Shown here piece by piece: positions 37,444-45,577 of a stretch of DNA of 64,000 nucleotides (position 1 is its first letter; every line of letters starts with the position of its first letter). The notes beneath the pieces are model-generated. The model ran no database searches and was not told the DNA's origin. It worked only from the letters and a program-made list of their open reading frames with translations. The stretch lies in contig JAUYVH010000006.1 in assembly GCA_030715135.1 (NCBI GenBank), positions 1-64,000 of the forward strand, read 5' to 3'. Source of the DNA: Keguizhuia sedimenti. GTDB lineage: Bacteria; Pseudomonadota; Gammaproteobacteria; Burkholderiales; Burkholderiaceae_D. The translations under genes and the position numbers were made by a program.

Positions 37444-38145
37444 TTACTGCCGGCTCAAGCGTTCCGTCAGCAAGCCGATCAAATCCTCCATGGAATAAAA
37501 CACCGTTGCGCCTGCTTCCGATAAAGTGTTTGCATTTTCGTCAGCCGCATAACCGAATACCTGCATGCCGGCTGCGCGCGCACCAATGACGCCTACGGGG
37601 GAGTCCTCGATTACCGTACAAAATTCGGGTGCAAAGCCCATTTTGCGCGCCGCGAAGAGAAACAAATCAGGCGCCGGCTTGGGGTATTCCACCATGGACG
37701 CGGTGTACACATTCGACCCGAAATATCCATCCAGGGAAGCAACGCGCAGGGAAAGCGCTACGCGTGCAGGCGAAGATTGCGAAGCAACGCACATCGCCTG
37801 GTTTTGCCCGGCGAAATGTCGCAGCACAGCTTCAATTCCCGGTATTGCTTTCAGTTCATGTACAAAGGCATTTGCCGTCAGCATCGCCCAGTCGAATACC
37901 CAATCCAGAGGGACGGGGCGGCCAATCATCTCCGCGACCGCAGCAGTGACTTCGCCTGCCGTCCTCCCCTTGAATAATGCCCTGACCTCGTCAGGTGAAA
38001 GTTGCAGACCCAGCGACTCCAGATGATGTGCTTCAATACGGCTGACCAGCCGCTCGCTATTGACCAGTACGCCGTCGCAATCGAATATGAGCAGGCTGCC
38101 ACTCTTTGCGCGGTTGGATTGTGCAAAAGGACTGGTATGAGTAAT
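37444..38145 (-). CDS. HAD-family phosphatase, no standard start codon (possible ATT start)
   Basis: A HAD-IA phosphatase/mutase of about 233 aa. The catalytic loop LLIFDCDGVLVNSE (D22, D24 from the proposed start), the motif II region VASQSSPARV, KPAPDLFLFAA (Lys) and VIEDSPVGVIGARAAG are all in one frame. The only in-frame ATG (37929) lies after the catalytic loop, and no GTG or TTG precedes it back to the in-frame TAG. ATT at 38145 has GAGG six nt upstream and gives the expected N-terminus. Either it uses a rare ATT start or an ATG mutated. The family resembles sugar-phosphate phosphatases such as YieH. Confidence 0.75.
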   Translation of the reverse strand: MTHTSPFAQSNRAKSGSLLIFDCDGVLVNSERLVSRIEAHHLESLGLQLSPDEVRALFKGRTAGEVTAAVAEMIGRPVPLDWVFDWAMLTANAFVHELKAIPGIEAVLRHFAGQNQAMCVASQSSPARVALSLRVASLDGYFGSNVYTASMVEYPKPAPDLFLFAARKMGFAPEFCTVIEDSPVGVIGARAAGMQVFGYAADENANTLSEAGATVFYSMEDLIGLLTERLSRQ

Positions 38146-38527
38146 AGCCTGCCTCGCAGCGTTCTTGATTTTCAGTGGCCTACTGGTGATCGACTAAACC
38201 AGGCGGGAAGCGTTCCCGTACAATGTTCAGAAACTGTGCGCTCAGCGTATAGCTGTGACGACATTCCTTCTTTTGCTAATGGGAGGATCTGGTTTCCGGT
38301 GGCTATACAGGTTTGTCGGGCAGATGTTGAACATGCGCGATGTTTTTCTGAAAACTTGAAGACGGTGAAAAGGCGATGTCCGGTACAGTGATTTCATGTC
38401 TATCGTGAAATAAACCTGAAATCGATTCCGATCGCCGTTCTGGCTCAGCGATAGGAGGCGTGCTGTGTAAGCAAAAGGTCTGGCGATTCGGCTCGAACAA
38501 TGGCACCTATTCCATGCATGGCGGATA
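38146..38527. other. Intergenic stretch, no gene seen
   Basis: About 380 bp without a convincing gene. GGGAAGCGTTCCC (near 38200) is a short palindrome. Overlapping short frames on both strands show no binding sites or family features. Confidence 0.45.
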
Positions 38528-38767
38528 TTAATGCAAGGGTTTGGCGGCAATTTCGCGGATTAGGACATCCGCCAATCTCACCAATGCGTCCTGCGCGTGG
38601 CCATTAAGAAGAAAGATCTGCTCGCCGACCTCATGCGCAAAATAATTCGTGCCCGTCGCGACATCGACTACCTCGGCCATTCCACGCTTATCCATCAGTT
38701 CAAAAAATTCTTCATGACCCTCGACTACGCAAAAGTCGCCGTCCGCGTCATAAGCTATTCGTATCAT
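38528..38767 (-). CDS. Small acidic hypothetical protein
   Basis: A 79-aa soluble protein from ATG 38767. The acidic sequence (MIRIAYDADGDFCVVEGHEE, then VVDVATGTNYFAHEVGEQIFLLNG) looks like a compact beta-rich fold. Smooth composition and plausible codon use support a real gene. The function is unknown, and neighbours give no clue. Confidence 0.55.
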   Translation of the reverse strand: MIRIAYDADGDFCVVEGHEEFFELMDKRGMAEVVDVATGTNYFAHEVGEQIFLLNGHAQDALVRLADVLIREIAAKPLH

Positions 38768-38956
38768 TGCTCATCTTTCTGAAGTCGTTAATGATAAAAA
38801 TCCGCTGTCATGAAATGACTGCTGCAAATCAATTTCGACCTTAATGCGCCGTCGCTTTTTTACTTCTTTTCGGACCAATCCCCGGTAACTGGCATCACTA
38901 TCGATCCACGCGGAAGAAAGTGCAGTCATGCCTTGCTTCCTTCAGCAGAAAAATTT

Positions 38957-39175
38957 TCAATGTTCATTCGAAACTACGCGCTGCATGCATGCTTTCGCTT
39001 CGGCTATTTCGTCACAGCCTGGCGTGTGCTCGAAGACGACCGTGTGTTTCGATTTGATTATTTCCTCACCCGTTCCTGCCATGGCGGAAATGATCGCCAA
39101 CCGGTTGCTGTCCCCGGTTTTCTGTATTTTTGCTTCTATATTCCATATTCCTGATGTGTGCTTGATTGTCTGCAT
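38957..39175 (-). CDS. Candidate small hypothetical protein
   Basis: A 72-aa frame from ATG 39175 (a longer one starts at 39229). The C-terminal part reads KHTVVFEHTPGCDEIAEAKA, which looks like a natural protein, whereas the binding site is weak. It overlaps by about 40 nt another minus-strand frame (39136-39351). These two may be pieces of one disturbed gene. Function unknown. Confidence 0.4.
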   Translation of the reverse strand: MQTIKHTSGIWNIEAKIQKTGDSNRLAIISAMAGTGEEIIKSKHTVVFEHTPGCDEIAEAKACMQRVVSNEH

Positions 39176-39351
39176 TTTCGATATTGATTTCGTCTGAATA
39201 ATTCTTGTTGTGGTAAAGATGCTCTGCATATCAATATGACAGCAGAGGCCTCGCTGTGTTCGCGTCTGATATTGATGAATTTGTACAGCCGGCCACTCCG
39301 CGATACGCGGAAGGCCTTGTGCGATTGGATTTTCTGGAGAACGGAAGACAT
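39136..39351 (-). CDS. Doubtful small open frame, possibly part of a broken gene
   Basis: A 71-aa frame from ATG 39351. The first half (LYKFINIRREHSEASAV) looks protein-like, the second half is irregular. It overlaps the next minus-strand frame in another phase, so a frameshifted gene is possible. Weak support. Confidence 0.25.
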   Translation of the reverse strand: MSSVLQKIQSHKAFRVSRSGRLYKFINIRREHSEASAVILICRASLPQQELFRRNQYRKCRQSSTHQEYGI

Positions 39352-39551
39352 ATCATCGCCAAGCTGTTTTCGGCGTGAATGTGCGATGAACGCTAGGGAT
39401 AGATAGAGGTGGGCGCCTGATAAACAAGCGTTAAATCAGAACATATCTGACGGCAACCGATCGGCTAAGGTTTGCTTTTCAGGCAATCTGCGCGAGGCAC
39501 AGAATGATGAGCAGAGCGAGAAGTAAGTGGCTATCGTTACGAGGAGATTTC

Positions 39552-39584
39552 AAAGTGCCGGAAGAAAAATTCTTCTGGCACTTT
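39552..39584 (-). terminator. Hairpin terminator after the Ser/Gly-rich gene
   Basis: AAAGTGCC (39552-39559) pairs with GGCACTTT (39577-39584), extended by GAAGAA/TTCTTC, 22 nt after the stop at 39606. On the minus strand it is followed by GAAATC and only a short T tract, so strength is uncertain. Confidence 0.55.
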
Positions 39585-39605
39585 TGATGCGCGCGGAAGA
39601 CGCGC

Positions 39606-40145
39606 TTATCTCATGCCGCCAGATGAGCCCGAACCGCCTGCACCGGAAGTGCCGGACGTCGCACCACCGGTGCCGAGAGTTGAGCTGCCGGAAGCGCCCG
39701 AACCGGATGAGCCGCCGGAGCTGTCTGAACCGGAAGTTCCTCCACCTGATGAGCCCGACGCCCCTGAAGCGGATGAGCCGCCGCTTGATCCGGTTGCGCC
39801 CCCACTGTCTGTCGCAGTGCCGCTTGCTGCGCTGCCTGAGGCGCCAGACGCACCCGAGCCGCCTGTCGAAGAAGTGCCCGATCCGGAAGTTTCGCTGGTG
39901 CCGCTTGCTCCGGAACTGTCATATTGCTTCTTTTTCTTCTTGGTAGAAGTCGACCCGGTGATGCCTGTAGTATCCGACGAACCGGACGATCCGCTCGTTG
40001 CCATATCGCTTGCACCGGATGATCCGGAAGCGCTGCTGCCGCTACCGGCGCTGCCACCGCCAGTGCTTCCTGTTGAGGAAGTTTGAGCAATTGCCGTACC
40101 TGCACTTAATGCAGAAATCAAAAGCGCTGCTAAAAGTTTATTCAT
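39606..40145 (-). CDS. Secreted Ser/Gly-rich low-complexity protein
   Basis: A 179-aa protein with a clear signal peptide (MNKLLAALLISALSAGTAIA, cut before QTSS). The mature part is almost only Ser, Gly, Ala and Thr in irregular GSSGASG-like repeats. One basic patch, STKKKKKQYDSSG, sits at about residues 67-79. There are no cysteines after the signal. It should be exported to the periplasm or beyond and be unfolded or flexible. The antisense strand also shows a long Pro/Glu-rich frame, which is a shadow of the repeats. I do not know a function; a surface, matrix or filament-like role is a guess. Confidence 0.7.
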   Translation of the reverse strand: MNKLLAALLISALSAGTAIAQTSSTGSTGGGSAGSGSSASGSSGASDMATSGSSGSSDTTGITGSTSTKKKKKQYDSSGASGTSETSGSGTSSTGGSGASGASGSAASGTATDSGGATGSSGGSSASGASGSSGGGTSGSDSSGGSSGSGASGSSTLGTGGATSGTSGAGGSGSSGGMR

Positions 40146-40232
40146 CTATATTCTCCAAGTTGTGCCGGGGTATCGAATAAATGCGACCGTATTCCGTCTT
40201 TGCGGCTCTGTCACGGTGGCGTTTAGAGACAT

Positions 40233-40478
40233 TCAATGAAAAAAGTTCATTATTGATTTTGCAAGCAGGCATCCTAAAAAGAGTGTAATCAGCATGAATA
40301 CATGCAGACGGGTATGCCGTGCACGAAGGATTCGTGTTTTCTCGCAACTCGTTTTCTTTATTCTGCGCAATCCTTTTGTCGGCGCTGTACTTTGCGGCTG
40401 GCTTTTTCTGATTACATGTTCCTGCGCATCTTCCTGCGCATCTTCCTGAATCAAGCCGAATTTTTGATCAGCTCCCAT
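40233..40478 (-). CDS. Candidate small protein with a C-terminal membrane helix
   Basis: An 81-aa frame starting inside the end of the OPT transporter gene (28-nt overlap). It has an EDAQEDAQE repeat near the start, encoded by a duplicated 12-mer, then a basic stretch and a single hydrophobic segment (FMLITLFLGCLLAKSI) at the C-terminus. This is the look of a tail-anchored protein, but there is no binding site. Confidence 0.3.
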   Translation of the reverse strand: MGADQKFGLIQEDAQEDAQEHVIRKSQPQSTAPTKGLRRIKKTSCEKTRILRARHTRLHVFMLITLFLGCLLAKSIMNFFH

Positions 40479-42166
40479 AAGGATGCGCTGACGCCCATTA
40501 TGCTTTCACCGGCAATCAATCCGGCAGCCGTGGTGACCGCAAATCGCTCTGCCAGCCCTTGTCGCTTCACGCTGACCAGCCAGGTGAGAATTGCTCCCAT
40601 GGCCATCATCATGGAGACCGAGGCAGGAATGATGAATGCGAGACCGAGTGCTCCTGCGCTCGGCAGGTAACGCCACTTGTAGGCCGGCGTGCCTGTTTCC
40701 AGCAATCCGAGCACTATCCCCGCCAGGCCGCCAAGCAGAATTGCCCACCGAACGCTTGTAGAAAGCGAATCCATTCCCGCGCTCAGCGTCTGAGCCACCG
40801 CTTTCCAGGTTGCGACAGCCGGCGCAGGCCATTCCTGAGTCAGCAGCATGGCTTGCGGATCCGGAATCAAAGCCTTGTAAACGAGTACGCCGACTACACT
40901 GCCGACCAGTATGCCCAGGCACTGGGCAAGCGCCTGCCTGGACGCAGTAGCGCCAATCATTTTTCCGACCTTGAAATCGTTCATCAGATCCGTACACTGG
41001 CCGGCGGCGCCGCCCGCAGTGTTGGCACTCATCAGGTTGATCGTTATCTGACCGGGGGCAATTGCACCGAATCCCAGTTGCGATAATTGTCCGATGGCGC
41101 CGATCGGCGGAATGCCGGTTGTGCCGACTATGCGTGCGGCAACTGCAGCGAGGCAAAGCGCGAGCGGAATAGTCAAAAGCGCCATGAAGACATCGATGCC
41201 GAACAGCATGGACTGCAAGCCGACCACCAGGACCATCGCGAGGAAAAGACCCAGCAAGGGCATTGGTTCCGGACGGGAAAAGCGGAGCCGGCGCCTGGCC
41301 TGCGGGTGAGTCCGGCTTTGCTGAAACAGGCGCAGGGCCAACGTGGATAAGGTGGCGCAGACCATCAGACTAACGCCCGGCCACAGCAGCCATTCGATGA
41401 GTACGGAAAACTGCGGTCCCGTGCTGCCTGCCGGCAGATGGACCATGCCTTGATCGATCAACCAGGGCGCTATTCCGCCCCATGCCAGTACCGCACCCAG
41501 CAACAGGGACAGCCCGACCCGTATGCCGATGATGCAGCCGAATCCAAGCAAGAGAAGAGATGGATCCAGGGTAAAAGTCAGGCGTTCCAGTTGTGCGGAA
41601 GGAGCCCAGCGCGGAAATGCACGATAAAACGCGTCCACCCATTTTACAAAAGCGGCGATGAGTGCAGCACCAAACAATACCCTGAGACGAACGGCGGTTT
41701 CCCGGCCATGGCTGTAAATATGCCGCAGCGTCTCCAGCGTCGCCATCCCTTCGGGAAACTTCAGTTCGGCATCATTGATGAGCGAAGGCCGCAGATACCA
41801 GGCAATCCAGATTCCCAAAAAACTGACAGAGAATACCCAGGCCATCATCGGCAACGCCGGCAGAGCATTGCCAGTCAACAGCGTATATGCGGGGAGCGGA
41901 GCGACCAGGCCGCCGGAAATGATCGAAGCGGCAGCCGATGCAACCGTCTGATTGATATTGCTCTCATGTAAGGTCCAGTCCGGCAGATGCTTGAACCGCG
42001 ATGTGAGTCCCTGCCACAAGCCGAAACCGATCAGCAAGGCAATGATGGACATATTGAATGACCAGCCGATCTTCAGTCCCGCATAGACATTGGACGGTGT
42101 CAGGAAGATACCCAGCAACATGCCGGTCGATACCGCTCGCAAGCTCAACTCGCGTTCAACAGGCAT
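40451..42166 (-). CDS. OPT-family oligopeptide/metal-chelate transporter
   Basis: A 571-aa inner-membrane transporter with about 14 hydrophobic segments. It begins PVERELSLRAVSTGMLLGIF and carries the OPT repeats GGLVAPLPAYTLLTGNALPA and NLMSANTAGGAAGQCTDLMN, with DFKVGKMIGA following. It ends LIAGESIMGVSASLWELIKN. Members move peptides or metal-siderophore complexes; the substrate is not visible here. There is no partner gene. The start at 42166 fits the N-terminal family pattern. Confidence 0.88.
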   Translation of the reverse strand: MPVERELSLRAVSTGMLLGIFLTPSNVYAGLKIGWSFNMSIIALLIGFGLWQGLTSRFKHLPDWTLHESNINQTVASAAASIISGGLVAPLPAYTLLTGNALPALPMMAWVFSVSFLGIWIAWYLRPSLINDAELKFPEGMATLETLRHIYSHGRETAVRLRVLFGAALIAAFVKWVDAFYRAFPRWAPSAQLERLTFTLDPSLLLLGFGCIIGIRVGLSLLLGAVLAWGGIAPWLIDQGMVHLPAGSTGPQFSVLIEWLLWPGVSLMVCATLSTLALRLFQQSRTHPQARRRLRFSRPEPMPLLGLFLAMVLVVGLQSMLFGIDVFMALLTIPLALCLAAVAARIVGTTGIPPIGAIGQLSQLGFGAIAPGQITINLMSANTAGGAAGQCTDLMNDFKVGKMIGATASRQALAQCLGILVGSVVGVLVYKALIPDPQAMLLTQEWPAPAVATWKAVAQTLSAGMDSLSTSVRWAILLGGLAGIVLGLLETGTPAYKWRYLPSAGALGLAFIIPASVSMMMAMGAILTWLVSVKRQGLAERFAVTTAAGLIAGESIMGVSASLWELIKNSA

Positions 42167-43056
42167 GCTGGTTCAATCAAGGAATGTAGATGGCACGTGC
42201 AAGAAAATGAGCGATGTGCTTCGAAAATCCGGCTATCAACATCCGGCCGGCATTGATGATTAGGCTTTTAGATTCCGGTGTATCCCTTAGTTCATGTCCC
42301 TTGAAGAATGCAGGATATGGGTCAATAAAAACGATAAATCGCGAAGTTTGGAATCTATGGCGGCAGTAATGAAAGAATTTTCGGTTCGCACAGAATAAAC
42401 TCTGCCGCTCTCTTATTACTGCCGGCGTACCGAGTTTGCCCACTGCAATACGACACTCCGACCACTTCTGAATATAGTCCTGAGAAACTTTCAGCCATTT
42501 CATAATTTGGACCAGGGCAGAAACGTCGTTCATAACTGGTGCTTAAATGGCCATATCGATATTTACTCCGACTAATAACAGACCCGTTGTTGACAGCGTG
42601 CTGCACCTGCCGGCAGGGTGACGGCTTCTTTTGCTTGACGACATATCATTTATGGATCAAATACGGCAATAAAGGCGGTTAGCAGTCTTCCCATTTTTAT
42701 GGGATGGTGTAAGAGAAAATACTTTGAAATTTGCCGGGAAAGCGCAAGAAAAGCTATTGTGGATCGCGAATGGAGCATGGCTAACTTCATTGGGGCAGGT
42801 TGTTTCCATCCACAATTGGGCGAGCAGGTCTCTGGAATACTTGTTGTAGCTCCGAACGAATATTGATTAATGTACGCCCCAATGAAAATCACTATTGCTG
42901 CTTCTCGAGAGAAGCCGGAGCGCATCCTGGAGCATGCCGCGTATGTGGAAATCGCTTTATTGTTGGTGAGATTAAAATCCTTCTGACTTGCTGCTCAGCG
43001 CGGACGAGCAAGCTCGCACGTCAGCTTAAACATTCTGCTTAAAGGAGCGAAAGCAA
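42167..43056. other. Long intergenic stretch, no gene supported
   Basis: About 890 bp. A 118-aa minus-strand frame (42177-42533) and short overlapping frames at 42650-43042 lack binding sites and recognisable features. This may be remnants of decayed genes. The VOC gene promoter should be near its right end. Confidence 0.4.
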
Positions 43057-43473
43057 ATGAAGCCGCAAATCACAGTTATCACCCTCGGTGTCGATGATCT
43101 GGATGCATCATTGCGTTTCTATGGCGATGGTTTGGGCTTCCCGACTGAAGGCATTATTGGCAAGGAGTTTGAATACGGGGCCGTTGTCTTCATCCAGCTT
43201 CAGCCAGGTTTGCGTTTGGCTTTGTGGCCTCGCAAGAGCATCGGCCATGACACCGGACTTGCTGTCGGTCCGGCCAGTTCCACCGAAATGACCCTGGGCC
43301 ATAATGTTTCCTCAAAGGAGGAGGTTGACGTCGTTATGGCAAAGGCAGTTGCGGCGGGTGCTGTGATCGTCAAACCAGCACATGACACGTTCTGGGGCGG
43401 TTACTCGGGCTACTTCCAGGACCTTGATGGCCATCTCTGGGAGATTGTCTGGAATCCGCAATGGTCAGAATAA
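43057..43473 (+). CDS. VOC-family (glyoxalase/bleomycin-resistance-like) protein
   Basis: A 138-aa protein of the vicinal oxygen chelate fold. The first beta-alpha-beta unit opens ITVITLGVDDLDASLRFYGDGLGFPT; the second ends WGGYSGYFQDLDGHLWEIVWNP, where the E of WEIVW is a usual metal ligand. A strong binding site, AAAGGAG, precedes ATG 43057. These proteins are lactoylglutathione lyases, dioxygenases or antibiotic-binding proteins; the exact role is not readable. It is followed after 54 nt by a GNAT gene. Confidence 0.85.
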   Translation: MKPQITVITLGVDDLDASLRFYGDGLGFPTEGIIGKEFEYGAVVFIQLQPGLRLALWPRKSIGHDTGLAVGPASSTEMTLGHNVSSKEEVDVVMAKAVAAGAVIVKPAHDTFWGGYSGYFQDLDGHLWEIVWNPQWSE

Positions 43474-43527
43474 TTTCCAGAACTTTCCTTGCTCCTGCTT
43501 TACATTATCCATCCACTGCAACATCCC

Positions 43528-44040
43528 ATGAATCTGAAAATCTTAATCCGGAACGAAGCTGATGCCGATGTAGATGCAATCAGCGAGGTGACCGCCGCCG
43601 CATTCAAGACCCTGGAGATCAGCAGTCACACTGAGCAGTTCATCATCAACGCGTTGCGCGCCGCCAAGGCGCTTACGGTATCGCTGGTAGCGGAAGTTGA
43701 TGGCCGCGTGATCGGACACATTGCCTTTTCTCCCGTGGCCATATCGGACGGTACTCGAAACTGGTACGGACTGGGACCGATCTCGGTGTTGCCTGAATAC
43801 CAGCGGCAAGACGTTGGAAAAGCATTGATCCGGGAAGGATTGTCACGGCTGAAGAATATAAATGCCCAAGGATGTTGCCTTGTTGGGCATCCGGACTACT
43901 ACAAGAAATTCGGATTCAGGAATATAACGGGACTTGGGATCGAGGGAGTGCCACAGGAGCTCTTCTTCGTTTTGTCCTTCGATGGGCATACTCCGCAGGG
44001 CACCGTCACCTTCCACGACGCATTCAAAGCGAATGGATAG
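43528..44040 (+). CDS. GNAT-family N-acetyltransferase (YhbS-like)
   Basis: A 170-aa acetyltransferase. ATG 43528 begins MNLKILIRNEADADVDAISE; an upstream TTG frame (43489) adds residues of no use. The acetyl-CoA-binding motif A is IGHIAFSPVAISD...GLGPISVLPEYQRQDVGKALI, with Q/RxxGxG/A read here as QRQDVGKA. It ends with the YhbS-like HPDYYKKFGFRN and VPQELFFVLSFDG. The substrate is unknown. It probably shares a transcript with the VOC gene. Confidence 0.85.
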   Translation: MNLKILIRNEADADVDAISEVTAAAFKTLEISSHTEQFIINALRAAKALTVSLVAEVDGRVIGHIAFSPVAISDGTRNWYGLGPISVLPEYQRQDVGKALIREGLSRLKNINAQGCCLVGHPDYYKKFGFRNITGLGIEGVPQELFFVLSFDGHTPQGTVTFHDAFKANG

Positions 44041-44789
44041 TAACTGAATATTTTAAACAGTTAATTTCTCCGACCACCTGCAGGCTTTGCTTGCAAGTTT
44101 CCTTGATGCTTTGGCTGCCGATTAATTTATGCTCGCCTGGAGTAAAGTTAATAGAAGCGAAAATCATGACACTCTGAAAAAATGGTTTTTATCCGAAAAA
44201 ATAGATGATGAAAGTGATCGGATAAGAAGCCTCCGCCTAAACTTCTTTCGCCGAACGAGAAGGGTTAAGAGTCAAGGCAAATGTTCCTACATTGGGAAAT
44301 CTATTGAGGATATTTGTTCATAACATCACCACTGCACTTCACATTGTAGGTTGCCATTAAGAAAGTATTATGTGAATATCAGCAACTATATTTGTAACTT
44401 GCGGATTGCTCCCGAACATTGTCACAAGCTCTTGTTTTCAAATTCATTACGCCAGCCATGCAAGTAATTGCAGAACAGCACTGCGTGCGCTGGACAGTTT
44501 GTGGGTAGCATTGTTGTGGTTTGCTTCGCAAAGGTGTTCACAAAATCACTGCTTACCAACCGCCGATAAACAAAAACGTTAGGCGCAACAAATGAAGTTT
44601 ACTGATCACGTAGAGCCAAGCGATCGGAATGGTCAGTGCATGCTGACGATTCGTGAAGCTGGACGGCACGACTTCCTAGAAGATTCCTTTGTCACCCACG
44701 GAATGCCGCAACGGGCGAACCTCGCATCGCATTGCACACGACGCAGCGGCTATCGCATGCTTCAGTACGTTTCAGACTTTCTGGTCGGC
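44041..44789. other. AT-rich intergenic stretch with no clear gene
   Basis: The part to 44591 is AT-rich and without a convincing gene; a 64-aa frame at 44129-44323 has no support. GTTAGGCGCAAC at about 44579-44590 marks an abrupt change to GC-rich sequence. An open frame extends from 44592 into the exported protein at 44790. Confidence 0.4.
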
Positions 44790-45563
44790 ATGCGCTTCAG
44801 CCGTGTCCTGCTCGCGTTCGTGCTCTCAACAACCATGGGCCTCCTTCCGTCATTGGCCTATGCACAGCTCAGCTACTGGATTCCCTGTCAGATGAGCGGC
44901 AAGGCAAAGTCCGAGGGGCGGACGACGTATATCGGGGACTACCTGAAGGCCAAGACCGTGGGTATGAAGACCTACGACATCGAAGACCTTTACTGCGTCA
45001 CAAGGGTGAAGTGCGTCGCCCTGGGCCACTGCAAGGCGAGTTCGCCGGACGAGCAGGCCGCTGCCAATAAGCTGAAGCGGGAAATCGCCGCCGAAGAGTC
45101 GCGTCTGCAGCGCGAGCGACAGGCCAAGGCGGCTCAGGCTGAACGTAATCGCAAGAAAGCGGAGGAGGATCGTCAGCGGGAGGAAGCTCGCCGGCAGAAG
45201 TTGGCTGCCGCCGAGGAAAAACGCCTGCGGCTTTCCGCTCCGGATGCGAAGCGCCTGGTGGAAGCGCGCGAGGAGGCGCGCAAGAAGATGCCGCCCCAGC
45301 CTGAAAAGTGCACGAGCGTTTATCCTGCCTATACGCAGAAGCTGGACTTCACTCCCGTCGTCCTCCTGCAATCCAAGGCCGAGAAAGACTACTCATCGCT
45401 TGACCGCAGCAAGATGTGCAATGGTCATCCCGGCAAGCTCGGTCCCTTGGAATGTGAAAAACCGGCCGATTTCTTTGGCCTCAAGTTCGCGTCCTGCTCG
45501 GCAACGAAGCGTTGCCCTGAACGCAAGGAAACCAGGCGCTGCAGCCGCGCCAGCGCCCAATGA
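44790..45563 (+). CDS. Exported coiled-coil protein of unknown function
   Basis: A 257-aa exported protein from ATG 44790, chosen because the signal peptide (MRFSRVLLAFVLSTTMGLLP, cut near AYA-QLS) then sits at the N-terminus. The frame opens at 44592, which would add 66 residues. The mature part has a Cys-bearing N-terminal domain (YWIPCQMSGK, YCVTRVKCVALGHCK), a charged coiled coil (about 88-165, Arg/Lys/Glu/Ala-rich) and a second Cys-rich C-terminal domain (CNGHPGKLGPLECEKPADFF, ending in CSATKRCPERKE). It overlaps the lipoprotein frame that follows. No family recognised. Confidence 0.6.
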   Translation: MRFSRVLLAFVLSTTMGLLPSLAYAQLSYWIPCQMSGKAKSEGRTTYIGDYLKAKTVGMKTYDIEDLYCVTRVKCVALGHCKASSPDEQAAANKLKREIAAEESRLQRERQAKAAQAERNRKKAEEDRQREEARRQKLAAAEEKRLRLSAPDAKRLVEAREEARKKMPPQPEKCTSVYPAYTQKLDFTPVVLLQSKAEKDYSSLDRSKMCNGHPGKLGPLECEKPADFFGLKFASCSATKRCPERKETRRCSRASAQ

Positions 45564-45577
45564 CGGAGGCCCCCCCC

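Noticed and set aside
39613..40086. 157-aa Pro/Glu-rich open frame on the plus strand
   Set aside because: It is the antisense of the Ser/Gly-rich gene; the repeat composition keeps several frames open.
40400..40455. Repeated CCTGCGCATCTT as a CRISPR-like or mobile repeat
   Set aside because: Only two adjacent copies, explained by a duplicated EDAQ codon group.
42177..42533. 118-aa minus-strand frame after the OPT gene
   Set aside because: No binding site, no family features, irregular composition; may be a decayed gene at best.
44560..44595. GTTAGGC before the coiled-coil gene as an integron attC site
   Set aside because: The matching left core (GCCTAAC) is absent within a reasonable distance, and no palindromic arms or integrase gene are present.
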